This document shows, in pieces, positions 1 through 7,249 of a stretch of DNA of 8,288 nt. The position numbers and the translations under genes are program-made. Numbering within the stretch: the first letter of the stretch is position 1; each line of letters begins with the position of its first letter. This DNA comes from Glaciecola sp. UBA983. Its GTDB lineage: Bacteria; Pseudomonadota; Gammaproteobacteria; Enterobacterales; Alteromonadaceae. A model generated the notes under the pieces. The model saw only the letters and a list, made by a program, of their open reading frames with translations. It was not told the DNA's origin and ran no database searches. The DNA is taken from contig DBBN01000033.1 in assembly GCA_002292215.1 (NCBI GenBank), positions 1 to 8,288 of the forward strand, in the 5' to 3' direction.

Positions 1-595
1 TGGGACTGTGCTAGCTGACATTGCAGCAACGGCGAAAGCCGAAGTGCGTTTACCATTAACCGACGGTGATTTGGCCTATCTTAATCTTGATGCAACGGGT
101 GAAGGGAGTGTTGTGTTGACCGGACGAGTGGGTGGCAGAACCGAACAATGGTTAGCTAAACTGACACGTGATGAAGGAGTGATGAACATGCAAAGCCGAG
201 TGATTTACGCCATCGCAGAAGTGAATGATCCATACCGTCGTGATCCGCAAACCCAGCACAACATGTTACGTTTTGGTAGTTTTGTGAATGCGGATATTAC
301 CGGTGCAACAGCGAATAATATTGTTGTCTTACCTCGAAATCTAGTTCGTCTTGATGGCACCGTGATCACCGTCACCGAAGATCGTAAAATATTGATTAAA
401 GATGTTGAAGTGCAACGCGCTGATGATGAACAAATCTATATTAGTGCCGGTTTATTGCTTGGCGATAACATTGCCGTTAGTTCAGTACCTAATGCCTATG
501 ATGGGATGAAAGTTCGTTTGCCTGGTGATCTTATTGAGACGGCACCTGAAGTTAAAGCTCAAGCCATCAATCAGACTGATGAGGAGGGCGAATAA
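1..595 (+). CDS. RND efflux periplasmic adaptor subunit (membrane fusion protein), C-terminal part
   Basis: This is the C-terminal part (about 197 codons) of an HlyD/AcrA-type periplasmic adaptor, which joins an inner-membrane RND pump to an outer-membrane channel. The reading frame is open from the left edge (codons begin at base 2), so the true start, signal peptide or lipobox, hairpin and lipoyl domains lie outside the window. What is visible fits the family's beta-barrel domain (AEVRLPLTDGDL near 41-76, then RVIYAIAEVNDP and GSFVNADITG) followed by the membrane-proximal domain (VVLPRNLVRLDG, then ILIKDVEVQRADDEQIYISAGLLLGDNIAVS). An acidic tail ends the protein. The GTG at 8 is an internal valine codon and not a start. 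The stop TAA overlaps the ATG of the RND permease by one base, which implies translational coupling. The adaptor role is well supported by motif pattern and partner gene; the pump substrate is unknown. Confidence 0.88.
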   Translation, partial: GTVLADIAATAKAEVRLPLTDGDLAYLNLDATGEGSVVLTGRVGGRTEQWLAKLTRDEGVMNMQSRVIYAIAEVNDPYRRDPQTQHNMLRFGSFVNADITGATANNIVVLPRNLVRLDGTVITVTEDRKILIKDVEVQRADDEQIYISAGLLLGDNIAVSSVPNAYDGMKVRLPGDLIETAPEVKAQAINQTDEEGE

Positions 596-3500
596 TGTAT
601 GAAGAAATAGATACTCATAAAGGCGTGATTGCTTGGTTTGCACGTAATCATGTTGCTGCTAATCTACTGATGTGGATTTTATTATTTGGCGGTGTGTTTG
701 GTATATTGACCATACATAAACAAGTATTTCCGACATTTGAATTTAATGTTATTTCCGTGCAGGTTCCTTATTTAGGTGCAGCGCCACAAGAAGTCGAAGA
801 AGGGGTCGTACTTAAGTTAGAAGAAGCCGTCAAGGATATTGAAGGTATTAAACGTTTAACATCACGGTCAGTAGAAGGTTTTGGGTCGTTAAGTATTGAA
901 GTTGAAGATGATTATGATGTGCAGTTGTTACTTGACGAAGTCAAAGTACAAGTTGATGCAATCCCATCCTTTCCGGCAAATACCGAAAAGCCCGTTGTTT
1001 TTCGAGTAAAAGCCCCGCAAGATGTGTTATGGATCTCAACTTATGGTGATGCGTCAGAAAAAGAACTAAAAGAATTTGCCAATGGCTTACGTGATGATAT
1101 TGCCGGTTTAAATGGTGTGTCTGATGTACGTGTAGTCGGCGATCGCCCTTATGAAATTTCAATTGAAATATCAGAGGCAAAATTACAAGAATATAATTTA
1201 ACCTTTACCGAACTCGTTTCTGCCGTTCGTCGTTCATCTATTGATATCCCAGGTGGTGCAATCCGTTCTGATAATGGCGATATATTATTACGAGCAAAAG
1301 GCCAAGCGTATGACGCGTATGATTTTGCCAGTATTGTATTGGTGACTCGTTCAGACGGGACACGTTTATTATTAGGCGATATTGCATTCATTAATGATGG
1401 TTTTGTTGAAGATAATTCATTAGCGTACTTTGATGGTAAGCCTGCTATTAGCATTCAAGTTCGTGCGGTGGGCGATCAAAATGCGCTAGAAATCTCGAAA
1501 AGTGTTAATGAATTCTTAGACAAGCAAAGAGTGAATTTCCCACCCAATATCCAAGCCGATACATGGGGCGATAGCTCATTTTATTTGGCTGACCGTCTGA
1601 ATATGATGCTTAACAATATGGGATTTGGTGCGTTACTGGTCTTTTTAGTGTTGTCATTATTTTTAAAAATCCGTCTCGCGTTTTGGGTTATTTGGGGGTT
1701 GCCTGTGTGTTTTTTAGGCACGCTGGCAGTTCTACCTATGGAGTTTTTAAGCGTATCGATTAATATGATCAGCCTGTTTGGCTTTATCTTAGTATTAGGT
1801 ATCGTCGTGGATGATGCCATTATTATGGGGGAGTCGGCTTACACGGCAATGGATGAAGATGGTCACTCGGTAGATAATATTATAAAAGGGGTGAAGCGCG
1901 TAGCGATGCCAGCAACATTTGGGGTATTAACTACGATAGCGGCTTTTTCACCGATGATGATGGTGTCGGGTACCTTTGGTGTGATCTGGAAAACCATCGG
2001 TGGAGTGGTGATTGTCTGCTTGATATTCTCCTTGATTGAATCCAAATTAATTTTACCTGCGCATTTAGCGCACATGAAAGACAAGCCTTACGATCCAAGT
2101 AAAGCCAATGCCTTGCAACGTTTCAGAGATTTCTTTGCCGAAGGCATTAAGGTATTTATTCGTAATACATATATACCATTTTTGGAAAAAGCCATTAAGC
2201 ATCGATACACCACATTGGCGAGTTTCCTTGCCGTGTTTATCTTAACCATTGGCTTGTTTTCAGGTGGGATTGTTAAGTTTGTATTTTTCCCAACTATCCC
2301 ATCTGATTTTATGTTTGCGAACGTCGAATTAGAGCAGGGTTCATCATTGATTCAACGCGATAAAGCCATTAAAACGTTAATGCAATCGCTAGAAGATATG
2401 GACAATCAACTCGTTAATGAAACCGGCGAAGGGGCAGTGAAACATTCTATTGCGTTCAGTCAAGGTGCATTAGGTGGACAAGTATTTGTTGAGTTGTCCA
2501 AAGGTGAAGAACGTACTATTACGGACATCGAATTGTATGATCGCTGGCGTGATGTTATTCCTGAAATTCCAGGCGTCAAAACCTTTAATATCGGTGCGCC
2601 AGGTGGCCCGGGTGGTGGTTCTGATTTGTCATTTGAGTTTAGTGGTAAAGACATTAATGAAATGCGCTTGGTCTCTGCCGAATTAAAAACGTTTTTAGAA
2701 CAGTATGAAGGTGTATCAGATATTAATGATAGCTTTGCTAATGGTGCAGATGAAATTCGAATCAATATCAAACCATTAGGTGAAGCTTTAGGTTTGAGTT
2801 TATCAAGCTTAGCACAGCAAGTTAGATATGGTTTTTATGGTGCAGAAGCACAGCGTATTCAACGTGATGATGAAGAAATTAAAGTCATGATCCGGTATCC
2901 CAAAGAACAACGTAACTCAATTGGTAATCTTGAAACCATGCGTATTCGTGCAGCTAATGGCGATGAAATTCCATTTGCAGAAGTGGCTGATATTGAAATT
3001 GGTCAAGGTTACACATCGATAAATCGGGTTGATGGTAAGCGTTCGATTAGCGTGACGGCCAAAGTGAATCCTGACGTGATTGAGCCAAATACTATTTTGC
3101 GTGATGTGATGGTGCAAGCTATCCCGCAGTACTTAAAACAATACCCTGGGGTATCATTTAAATTACAAGGGAACTCCAAAGAACAACAAGATGCAATCAT
3201 GTCGCTAGGACAAGGTTTTTTGTTTGCGTTGTTTGCGATTTATGCACTGTTAGCTATTCCACTTAAATCGTATTCTCAACCTCTTATCATCATGTCTGTT
3301 ATTCCGTTTGGGATCGTTGGAGCAATCATCGGGCACATGGTATTAGGGCAGTCGGTAAGTGTCTTATCTATCTGTGGGATTATTGCTTTGTCGGGTGTTG
3401 TGGTGAATGACAGCTTGATCATGGTGGACTTTGTTAACCGTGCACGCGCCGAGGGACGCAGTATGATTGAGGCTGCTATGAAAGCCGGCTCAGAACGTTT

Positions 3501-3756
3501 CCGTGCGATTATATTAACCTCGTTGACGACGTTTATGGGGTTGATGCCAATCGTATTTGAACGGTCATTACAGGCACAGGTTGTTATTCCGATGGCAATT
3601 TCACTAGCATTTGGTATTTTGTTTGCGACCGTGATTACCTTGGTATTAGTACCTGCGCTATATATGGTGTTAGATGATATTAAATCTATACTGTCTAAAA
3701 CGCATCGTGCTAAACGTGATTTGGAGCGAGCAGAGTTAGCAGCGCAAGCCAATTAA
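595..3756 (+). CDS. RND efflux transporter permease subunit (AcrB/HAE1-like)
   Basis: A complete 1053-residue inner-membrane RND permease, the usual length for AcrB-type pumps, which use proton flow to export substrates from the periplasm or outer leaflet. The expected layout is visible: TM1 at about residues 20-40, a large periplasmic loop to about 335, a TM2-6 block (about 340-500), TM7 near 540-560, a second large loop to about 865, and TM8-12 to about 1030. TM4 carries the proton-relay pair D406-D407 in GIVVDDAI, matching AcrB D407/D408. In TM10 the AcrB lysine (K940) position is N938, in SGVVVNDSLIMVDF, which is common in a large AcrB-related subfamily. A Gly/Pro-rich stretch (667-675, GAPGGPGGG) sits in the second periplasmic loop. 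A strong Shine-Dalgarno GAGGAGG (581-587) lies 7 bases before the ATG, inside the adaptor gene, and supports this start. The outer-membrane channel is not adjacent downstream. Drug or other small-molecule efflux is likely, but the substrate cannot be read from sequence. Confidence 0.95.
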   Translation: MYEEIDTHKGVIAWFARNHVAANLLMWILLFGGVFGILTIHKQVFPTFEFNVISVQVPYLGAAPQEVEEGVVLKLEEAVKDIEGIKRLTSRSVEGFGSLSIEVEDDYDVQLLLDEVKVQVDAIPSFPANTEKPVVFRVKAPQDVLWISTYGDASEKELKEFANGLRDDIAGLNGVSDVRVVGDRPYEISIEISEAKLQEYNLTFTELVSAVRRSSIDIPGGAIRSDNGDILLRAKGQAYDAYDFASIVLVTRSDGTRLLLGDIAFINDGFVEDNSLAYFDGKPAISIQVRAVGDQNALEISKSVNEFLDKQRVNFPPNIQADTWGDSSFYLADRLNMMLNNMGFGALLVFLVLSLFLKIRLAFWVIWGLPVCFLGTLAVLPMEFLSVSINMISLFGFILVLGIVVDDAIIMGESAYTAMDEDGHSVDNIIKGVKRVAMPATFGVLTTIAAFSPMMMVSGTFGVIWKTIGGVVIVCLIFSLIESKLILPAHLAHMKDKPYDPSKANALQRFRDFFAEGIKVFIRNTYIPFLEKAIKHRYTTLASFLAVFILTIGLFSGGIVKFVFFPTIPSDFMFANVELEQGSSLIQRDKAIKTLMQSLEDMDNQLVNETGEGAVKHSIAFSQGALGGQVFVELSKGEERTITDIELYDRWRDVIPEIPGVKTFNIGAPGGPGGGSDLSFEFSGKDINEMRLVSAELKTFLEQYEGVSDINDSFANGADEIRINIKPLGEALGLSLSSLAQQVRYGFYGAEAQRIQRDDEEIKVMIRYPKEQRNSIGNLETMRIRAANGDEIPFAEVADIEIGQGYTSINRVDGKRSISVTAKVNPDVIEPNTILRDVMVQAIPQYLKQYPGVSFKLQGNSKEQQDAIMSLGQGFLFALFAIYALLAIPLKSYSQPLIIMSVIPFGIVGAIIGHMVLGQSVSVLSICGIIALSGVVVNDSLIMVDFVNRARAEGRSMIEAAMKAGSERFRAIILTSLTTFMGLMPIVFERSLQAQVVIPMAISLAFGILFATVITLVLVPALYMVLDDIKSILSKTHRAKRDLERAELAAQAN

Positions 3757-3820
3757 GGTTAGCGCTGTGTTATGAGCACAAAACTTATCGCTTAGTTTAA
3801 ATTGATGTCAAAAATCTATA

Positions 3821-3859
3821 AAAAAACGGTGTGAAGAAATTATCCTCACACCGTTTTTT
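3821..3859. terminator. Bidirectional intrinsic terminator between RND permease and TonB receptor
   Basis: A perfect 14-bp stem (3821-3834, AAAAAACGGTGTGA, pairing with 3846-3859, TCACACCGTTTTTT) closes an 11-base loop. The A-run on one side and T-run on the other make a U-tract in either transcription direction. It lies 65 bases after the permease stop on the + strand and 30 bases after the receptor stop on the - strand, so it probably serves both converging transcripts. The remainder of the 133-base gap (3757-3820, 3860-3889) shows no gene. Confidence 0.88.
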
Positions 3860-3889
3860 ATTATGCCTTTATACTTAGTCAGCTAAGAC

Positions 3890-6184
3890 TTAGTAAAATG
3901 ACGCTTTAAATTCAACACCAATAACACGTGGTTCGTTTACAATTGCTGTTAGGTTATTGAAGTCGATACCACCGCGAAGATTTTCTTCATCAGTGATGTT
4001 ACGACCAAATAACGCGATAGAGTAATCATTGGCGAAGTTTTCATAACCAATGCGTAAGCCACCTTCGAAGTTATCATCGGTTGCAAACTCAACTGAATCA
4101 TATAAGAAGATGTTAGTTTTACCTTGGAAAGCCCAATCAGTAAACACATAAAACTCACCATCATCACCTGCAGGAATCGTATAACGGGCAGTGAAGTTGA
4201 AGATGGTTTCTGGTGCTTGTGGGAACGGGTTACCATTGACTAACGCACGGTTATCAGGTGTTAACGCATCGTTAACGGTACAGTTGCCAGCAAATGTTGC
4301 ATTAGCACCACACGGAAAAACCGATAACGTCGAGTCTTTAATTTCAGTTTTGTTATAACTAAAACCAGCGGTTAACGTTAGTTCATCGGTCGCTAAATAC
4401 TGTGCGTCAATTTCATAACCTAAGCCAGTTCCTTTGTCTGCGTTAACGAGTGCAGTGTTGTTAGCGCCACCACCGATTGCTGAGAACTGAATATCATCAA
4501 TGACGTAATAAAAAGCCGCCGCATTTAAGCGCAATGTGTCATCAAGTAAATCAGATTTAAAACCCACTTCTACTGAGTTAATGGTTTCTGCATCCGCTAC
4601 TGACGGAGCGCCTTCAAACGCAACATCACGGGCTTGAATGGTTTGAGCACGGAAGCCATTAGCATAACGAGCAAATACTGATGTGCTGTTGTCGACTTTA
4701 TAATTAGCAGAAACTTCATAGCTTAATTTGCCATCATCAACATTTAATGGCGCATAGTCTTGAACGCTAGCTGCACCAATAACTAATGCAAAACCATCTA
4801 CGTTTTGGTCGCCAACAACCAGTGATTTTTCATCATGGGTATAACGTAATCCGCCAGTTACCGTAAGCTTATCATTAAGCTCATAAGTTGATTGACCAAA
4901 TACAGCCCAAGTTGTGTTTTCATGAAATACTTCAGAAGCACCAAAGAAACCATCAATACTGGTTACGCTAAATGATGAGTCAAAAAAGTATGCACCGGCT
5001 TGCCAGTTGTATGCACCTTCATTGTCACTTGCCCAACGGATTTCTTGAGTAAACTGTTCTAGATCATTCAATAAATCTTGCGTAACAGCAGAGAAAGGGA
5101 TGAAACCAGGGTAAGATGTTTCAAGCGTGCCGTCACCGTTGATATCGGCTGCTGGATCGGCGCTGACACCACCATCGACATCACCTAAAGAAAAGCCTTC
5201 GGCTGTTTCTAATGATGTAATCGAGGTAAAGCTAACATCACCCATGTTGTATTCAACATTGATTGAACCGCCAAGACCTTCGTAGGCTTGAGGGTTGTTA
5301 TCAAAACCATTGCCTAGTAAGTTGGCATCATAATATACTGATTCACGGTCAAAGTTTGCATTCAGGTCATTGCTACCACGAGTTAATGCGTTAGCTCTGA
5401 AGACTGATGCAGTTCCATCTAGATCACGACCATGAACATTCACCAATACAGATAAATCCTCGCTAGGGGTGAACAATACTTGTAAACGGTATGCTTTTTC
5501 ATCAAAGCCTCCGAATGCATCATTTTGGCCTGAAAAGGCATTATCAATATAATCATCACGAGTTTGTGAAAATACCGATAAACGCGCGGCGACATTGTCA
5601 GTTAATCCACCACCAATTGCAGCTTCTGCGTTTTGTGTACCAAAACTACCCATGCCTAATTTGAAATATGCATCAAACGAGTCAGTTGGTTTAACTGAAT
5701 CAAATTTAACGATACCGGCAGTCGTGTTACGACCAAACAATGTGCCTTGAGGGCCACGAATAACTTCTACTTGATCGATATCGAACAATGGAAAGCTTTT
5801 TAATACGACGTTTTCCATTACGACGTTATCCATCACAATAGAAACCGGCTGAGATGCGGCTAAATCAAAATCAGTATTACCTAAACCACGCATATAAAAA
5901 CGTGGTGCAACACGGCCATTAGAGCTTTCTGCATATAAACCAGGAACACGAGTCGCTAGTGCCAAGATATCATCACCACCAGAAAATAGGCTAGCAAAAC
6001 GCTCACCGTTTAACGTAGCAATTGAAATTGGCACTTCTTGAAGACTTTGCGATCGCTTTTGAGCGGTGACAGTAATGGTCTCAAGACCTTTTTCTTCTGA
6101 CACTTCCTGGTAAGCAATAGCGGTATTAGCTGCTAATATTGATGAAATGGCTAGTGCTAATGATGCTTTGTTAAATGCATGCAT
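3890..6184 (-). CDS. TonB-dependent outer-membrane receptor
   Basis: A complete 764-residue TonB-dependent receptor, which would import a scarce ligand across the outer membrane using energy from TonB-ExbB-ExbD. Residues 1-24 form a signal peptide, with cleavage likely after TAIA before YQEV. A TonB-box-like ETITVTA lies at 35-41. The plug follows at about 45-165, with VPISIATL, FYMRGLGNTDFD, the hallmark DQVEVIRGPQGTLFGRNT (137-154) and TAGIVKF. The rest is the beta-barrel, ending in an aromatic residue (GVEFKASFY), as outer-membrane assembly requires. Likely exposed loops hold a calcium-loop-like DINGDGTLE (347-355) and a cysteine pair C625/C635 that may form a disulfide. The start is supported by AGGAA on the minus strand about ten bases before the ATG. 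The gene stands alone and is transcribed divergently from the dehydrogenase. This plug type is widespread in Alteromonadales-like and sphingomonad-like bacteria with varied or unknown ligands. Iron-siderophore, carbohydrate or other substrates cannot be told apart here. Confidence 0.95.
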   Translation of the reverse strand: MHAFNKASLALAISSILAANTAIAYQEVSEEKGLETITVTAQKRSQSLQEVPISIATLNGERFASLFSGGDDILALATRVPGLYAESSNGRVAPRFYMRGLGNTDFDLAASQPVSIVMDNVVMENVVLKSFPLFDIDQVEVIRGPQGTLFGRNTTAGIVKFDSVKPTDSFDAYFKLGMGSFGTQNAEAAIGGGLTDNVAARLSVFSQTRDDYIDNAFSGQNDAFGGFDEKAYRLQVLFTPSEDLSVLVNVHGRDLDGTASVFRANALTRGSNDLNANFDRESVYYDANLLGNGFDNNPQAYEGLGGSINVEYNMGDVSFTSITSLETAEGFSLGDVDGGVSADPAADINGDGTLETSYPGFIPFSAVTQDLLNDLEQFTQEIRWASDNEGAYNWQAGAYFFDSSFSVTSIDGFFGASEVFHENTTWAVFGQSTYELNDKLTVTGGLRYTHDEKSLVVGDQNVDGFALVIGAASVQDYAPLNVDDGKLSYEVSANYKVDNSTSVFARYANGFRAQTIQARDVAFEGAPSVADAETINSVEVGFKSDLLDDTLRLNAAAFYYVIDDIQFSAIGGGANNTALVNADKGTGLGYEIDAQYLATDELTLTAGFSYNKTEIKDSTLSVFPCGANATFAGNCTVNDALTPDNRALVNGNPFPQAPETIFNFTARYTIPAGDDGEFYVFTDWAFQGKTNIFLYDSVEFATDDNFEGGLRIGYENFANDYSIALFGRNITDEENLRGGIDFNNLTAIVNEPRVIGVEFKASFY

Positions 6185-6264
6185 ATATGAATGTTCCTAT
6201 AAAGGTTTAATGAATGTGTTTAGTGATTATTTTGTATTGATAATAGTGCGTAAAAAACGCGCGG

Positions 6265-6270
6265 ATTATA
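6265..6270 (-). promoter_or_regulatory. Possible -10 element for the TonB receptor gene
   Basis: On the minus strand this is an exact TATAAT hexamer, 80 bases upstream of the receptor ATG. The best -35 match at normal spacing is poor (TTACCG, 18-base spacer), so the element is only a candidate or may need an activator. If used, the leader would be roughly 70 bases long. The 8-5-8 inverted repeat at 6293-6313 would then lie at and just upstream of the -35 region. Confidence 0.3.
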
Positions 6271-6292
6271 GTCTATTTTTCTCCTGAACGGT

Positions 6293-6313
6293 AATCAATT
6301 CATGTAATTGATT
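6293..6313. promoter_or_regulatory. Perfect 8-5-8 inverted repeat, candidate operator
   Basis: AATCAATT (6293-6300) and AATTGATT (6306-6313) are exact reverse complements separated by CATGT. The site lies inside the divergent intergenic region between the TonB receptor and the dehydrogenase, 60 bases before the dehydrogenase ATG and 108 bases before the receptor ATG. A site of this size and symmetry suits a dimeric helix-turn-helix regulator, but I do not recognise it as a known consensus. No regulator gene is visible in the window. Confidence 0.45.
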
Positions 6314-6339
6314 CGTCAGACGTTATCGTTTTGTGCCAG

Positions 6340-6356
6340 TATTGATACACTCAATA
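6340..6356. repeat. Second inverted repeat (6-5-6) in the divergent promoter region
   Basis: TATTGA (6340-6345) and TCAATA (6351-6356) are exact reverse complements with the spacer TACAC. The site lies 17 bases before the dehydrogenase ATG, where a bound protein would cover its promoter or transcription start. Its centre is 45 bases from the centre of the 8-5-8 repeat, and both contain ATTGA half-site elements, although pointed in opposite directions. It could be a second operator, a weak mRNA hairpin, or chance in AT-rich DNA. Confidence 0.3.
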
Positions 6357-6364
6357 AAAATAAC

Positions 6365-6367
6365 AGG
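6365..6367 (+). promoter_or_regulatory. Ribosome binding site that sets the dehydrogenase start
   Basis: AGG (in AACAGGT) lies 6 bases before the ATG at 6374. The longer open frame back to a TTG at 6308 has no Shine-Dalgarno sequence. That TTG also falls inside the 8-5-8 inverted repeat, so initiation at 6374 is preferred. Confidence 0.5.
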
Positions 6368-6373
6368 TATCTC

Positions 6374-7147
6374 ATGCAATTATTAAATGACCAAGCATTT
6401 ATGGGTAAAACGGTTTTAATCACCGGTGGCGCATCTGGCATAGGGGCGCAAAGCGCACTGACGTTTGCTCAGTTAGGTGCCAATATTGTATTGTCAGATA
6501 TTGATCAAGAAGCCGGCTTGGCGACACTGTCTCGTATTCATGAAGTCGGTGTTCAAGGCATCTATATTAACGCTGATGTGAGTGACGTTGATCAAGTTAA
6601 TACCATGTTTGCAACTGCCATTGACGAATTCACCCATATTGATGTGGTAGTGAATAATGCCGGAGTCGAATACCCACCCACGCCAACACATTTGACGGAT
6701 GATGCGTTATTTTTAAAAAATGTAGATGTGAATATTAAAGGCGTGTGGTTTTGTATTAAAGCCGCACTCAATATGATGCTCAAACAAGGTGGTGGGCAGA
6801 TTATTAATGTCGCATCGGTAGCTGGCTTGCGCTCAGCACCCATGATTTCAGGATATAGCGCGACAAAGCATGCTGTGGTTGGCTTAACTAAGTCTGTGGC
6901 CGTAGAGTATGCGAGAGCCAATATTCGGGTCAATGCAGTGTGTCCAAGTTTTATTGATACACCGATGGTGCAACGCACATTGGCGCATATGGACGAAAAA
7001 GGGCAACGTTCAATAATGGGAGCTAGTCCAATGAAACGTCTGGGTAAACCTCAAGAAATAGCGAATGCAATCGTATGGTTGGCTTCTGATGAGTCTAGTT
7101 TTATGAACGGACATTGTATGACGATGGATGGCGGAATGCTTGCTTAA
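6374..7147 (+). CDS. Short-chain dehydrogenase/reductase (SDR), classical type
   Basis: A 257-residue cytosolic NAD(P)-dependent oxidoreductase of the classical SDR family, close to the usual 250 residues. Counted from the ATG at 6374, the cofactor motif TGGASGIG is at 17-24, an acidic residue D42 sits at the end of strand 2 (suggesting NAD(H) rather than NADP(H)), and NNAG is at 94-97. The catalytic tetrad is N120, S148, Y161 and K165, with the Y-x-x-x-K motif as YSATK. The C-terminus has the family-typical MNGHCMTMDGGMLA. The frame is open back to 6308 (TTG), adding 22 residues of poor SDR likeness; the ATG at 6374 has a Shine-Dalgarno and gives the normal N-terminus. It is transcribed away from the TonB receptor and ends before a bidirectional terminator. 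The family covers alcohols, sugars, steroids and 3-oxoacyl groups, so the substrate is unknown. The pairing with the receptor might mean a shared catabolic or uptake context, which is inference only. Confidence 0.92.
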   Translation: MQLLNDQAFMGKTVLITGGASGIGAQSALTFAQLGANIVLSDIDQEAGLATLSRIHEVGVQGIYINADVSDVDQVNTMFATAIDEFTHIDVVVNNAGVEYPPTPTHLTDDALFLKNVDVNIKGVWFCIKAALNMMLKQGGGQIINVASVAGLRSAPMISGYSATKHAVVGLTKSVAVEYARANIRVNAVCPSFIDTPMVQRTLAHMDEKGQRSIMGASPMKRLGKPQEIANAIVWLASDESSFMNGHCMTMDGGMLA

Positions 7148-7172
7148 CCCCATCAGGCAGAATAAAGAATAA

Positions 7173-7216
7173 AAAAAGCCAGTTTTTACTTTTTACAAGT
7201 AATGAACTGGCTTTTT
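7173..7216. terminator. Bidirectional intrinsic terminator between SDR and aminotransferase
   Basis: A 12-bp stem (7173-7184, AAAAAGCCAGTT, pairing with 7205-7216, AACTGGCTTTTT) is extended by an inner 5-bp stem (TTACT 7186-7190 with AGTAA 7198-7202). Flanking A- and T-runs give a U-tract in both directions. It sits 25 bases after the dehydrogenase stop and 33 bases beyond the aminotransferase stop on the opposite strand, so it can end both converging transcripts. Confidence 0.85.
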
Positions 7217-7249
7217 AGTTTGTTACGGTTTAATTCAGTACTGAATCAA

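Noticed and set aside
3276..3752. 158-codon open frame on the minus strand inside the RND permease
   Set aside because: It is antisense to a well-supported transmembrane coding region, has no family likeness and no ribosome binding site of note. The same holds for the other long antisense frames within the permease, receptor, dehydrogenase and aminotransferase.
3761..3780. Short hairpin TGTG...CACA after the permease stop
   Set aside because: Only four stem pairs with no T-run; the strong 14-bp hairpin downstream explains termination better.
6175..6184. 10-base palindrome ATGCATGCAT over the receptor start codon
   Set aside because: It is the receptor's own first codons (Met-His-Ala) read as a repeat, and short alternating sequence like this is expected by chance.
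6225..6245. Possible Fur box (GATTAT...TATTGATAATA) upstream of the TonB receptor
   Set aside because: Compared by eye with the 19-base Fur consensus, the match is under half the positions and the stretch is simply AT-rich. Iron regulation cannot be claimed from it.
6248..6260. Small GCGT/ACGC hairpin in the receptor leader
   Set aside because: Four base pairs around an A-run is too weak to call a regulatory RNA element or terminator.
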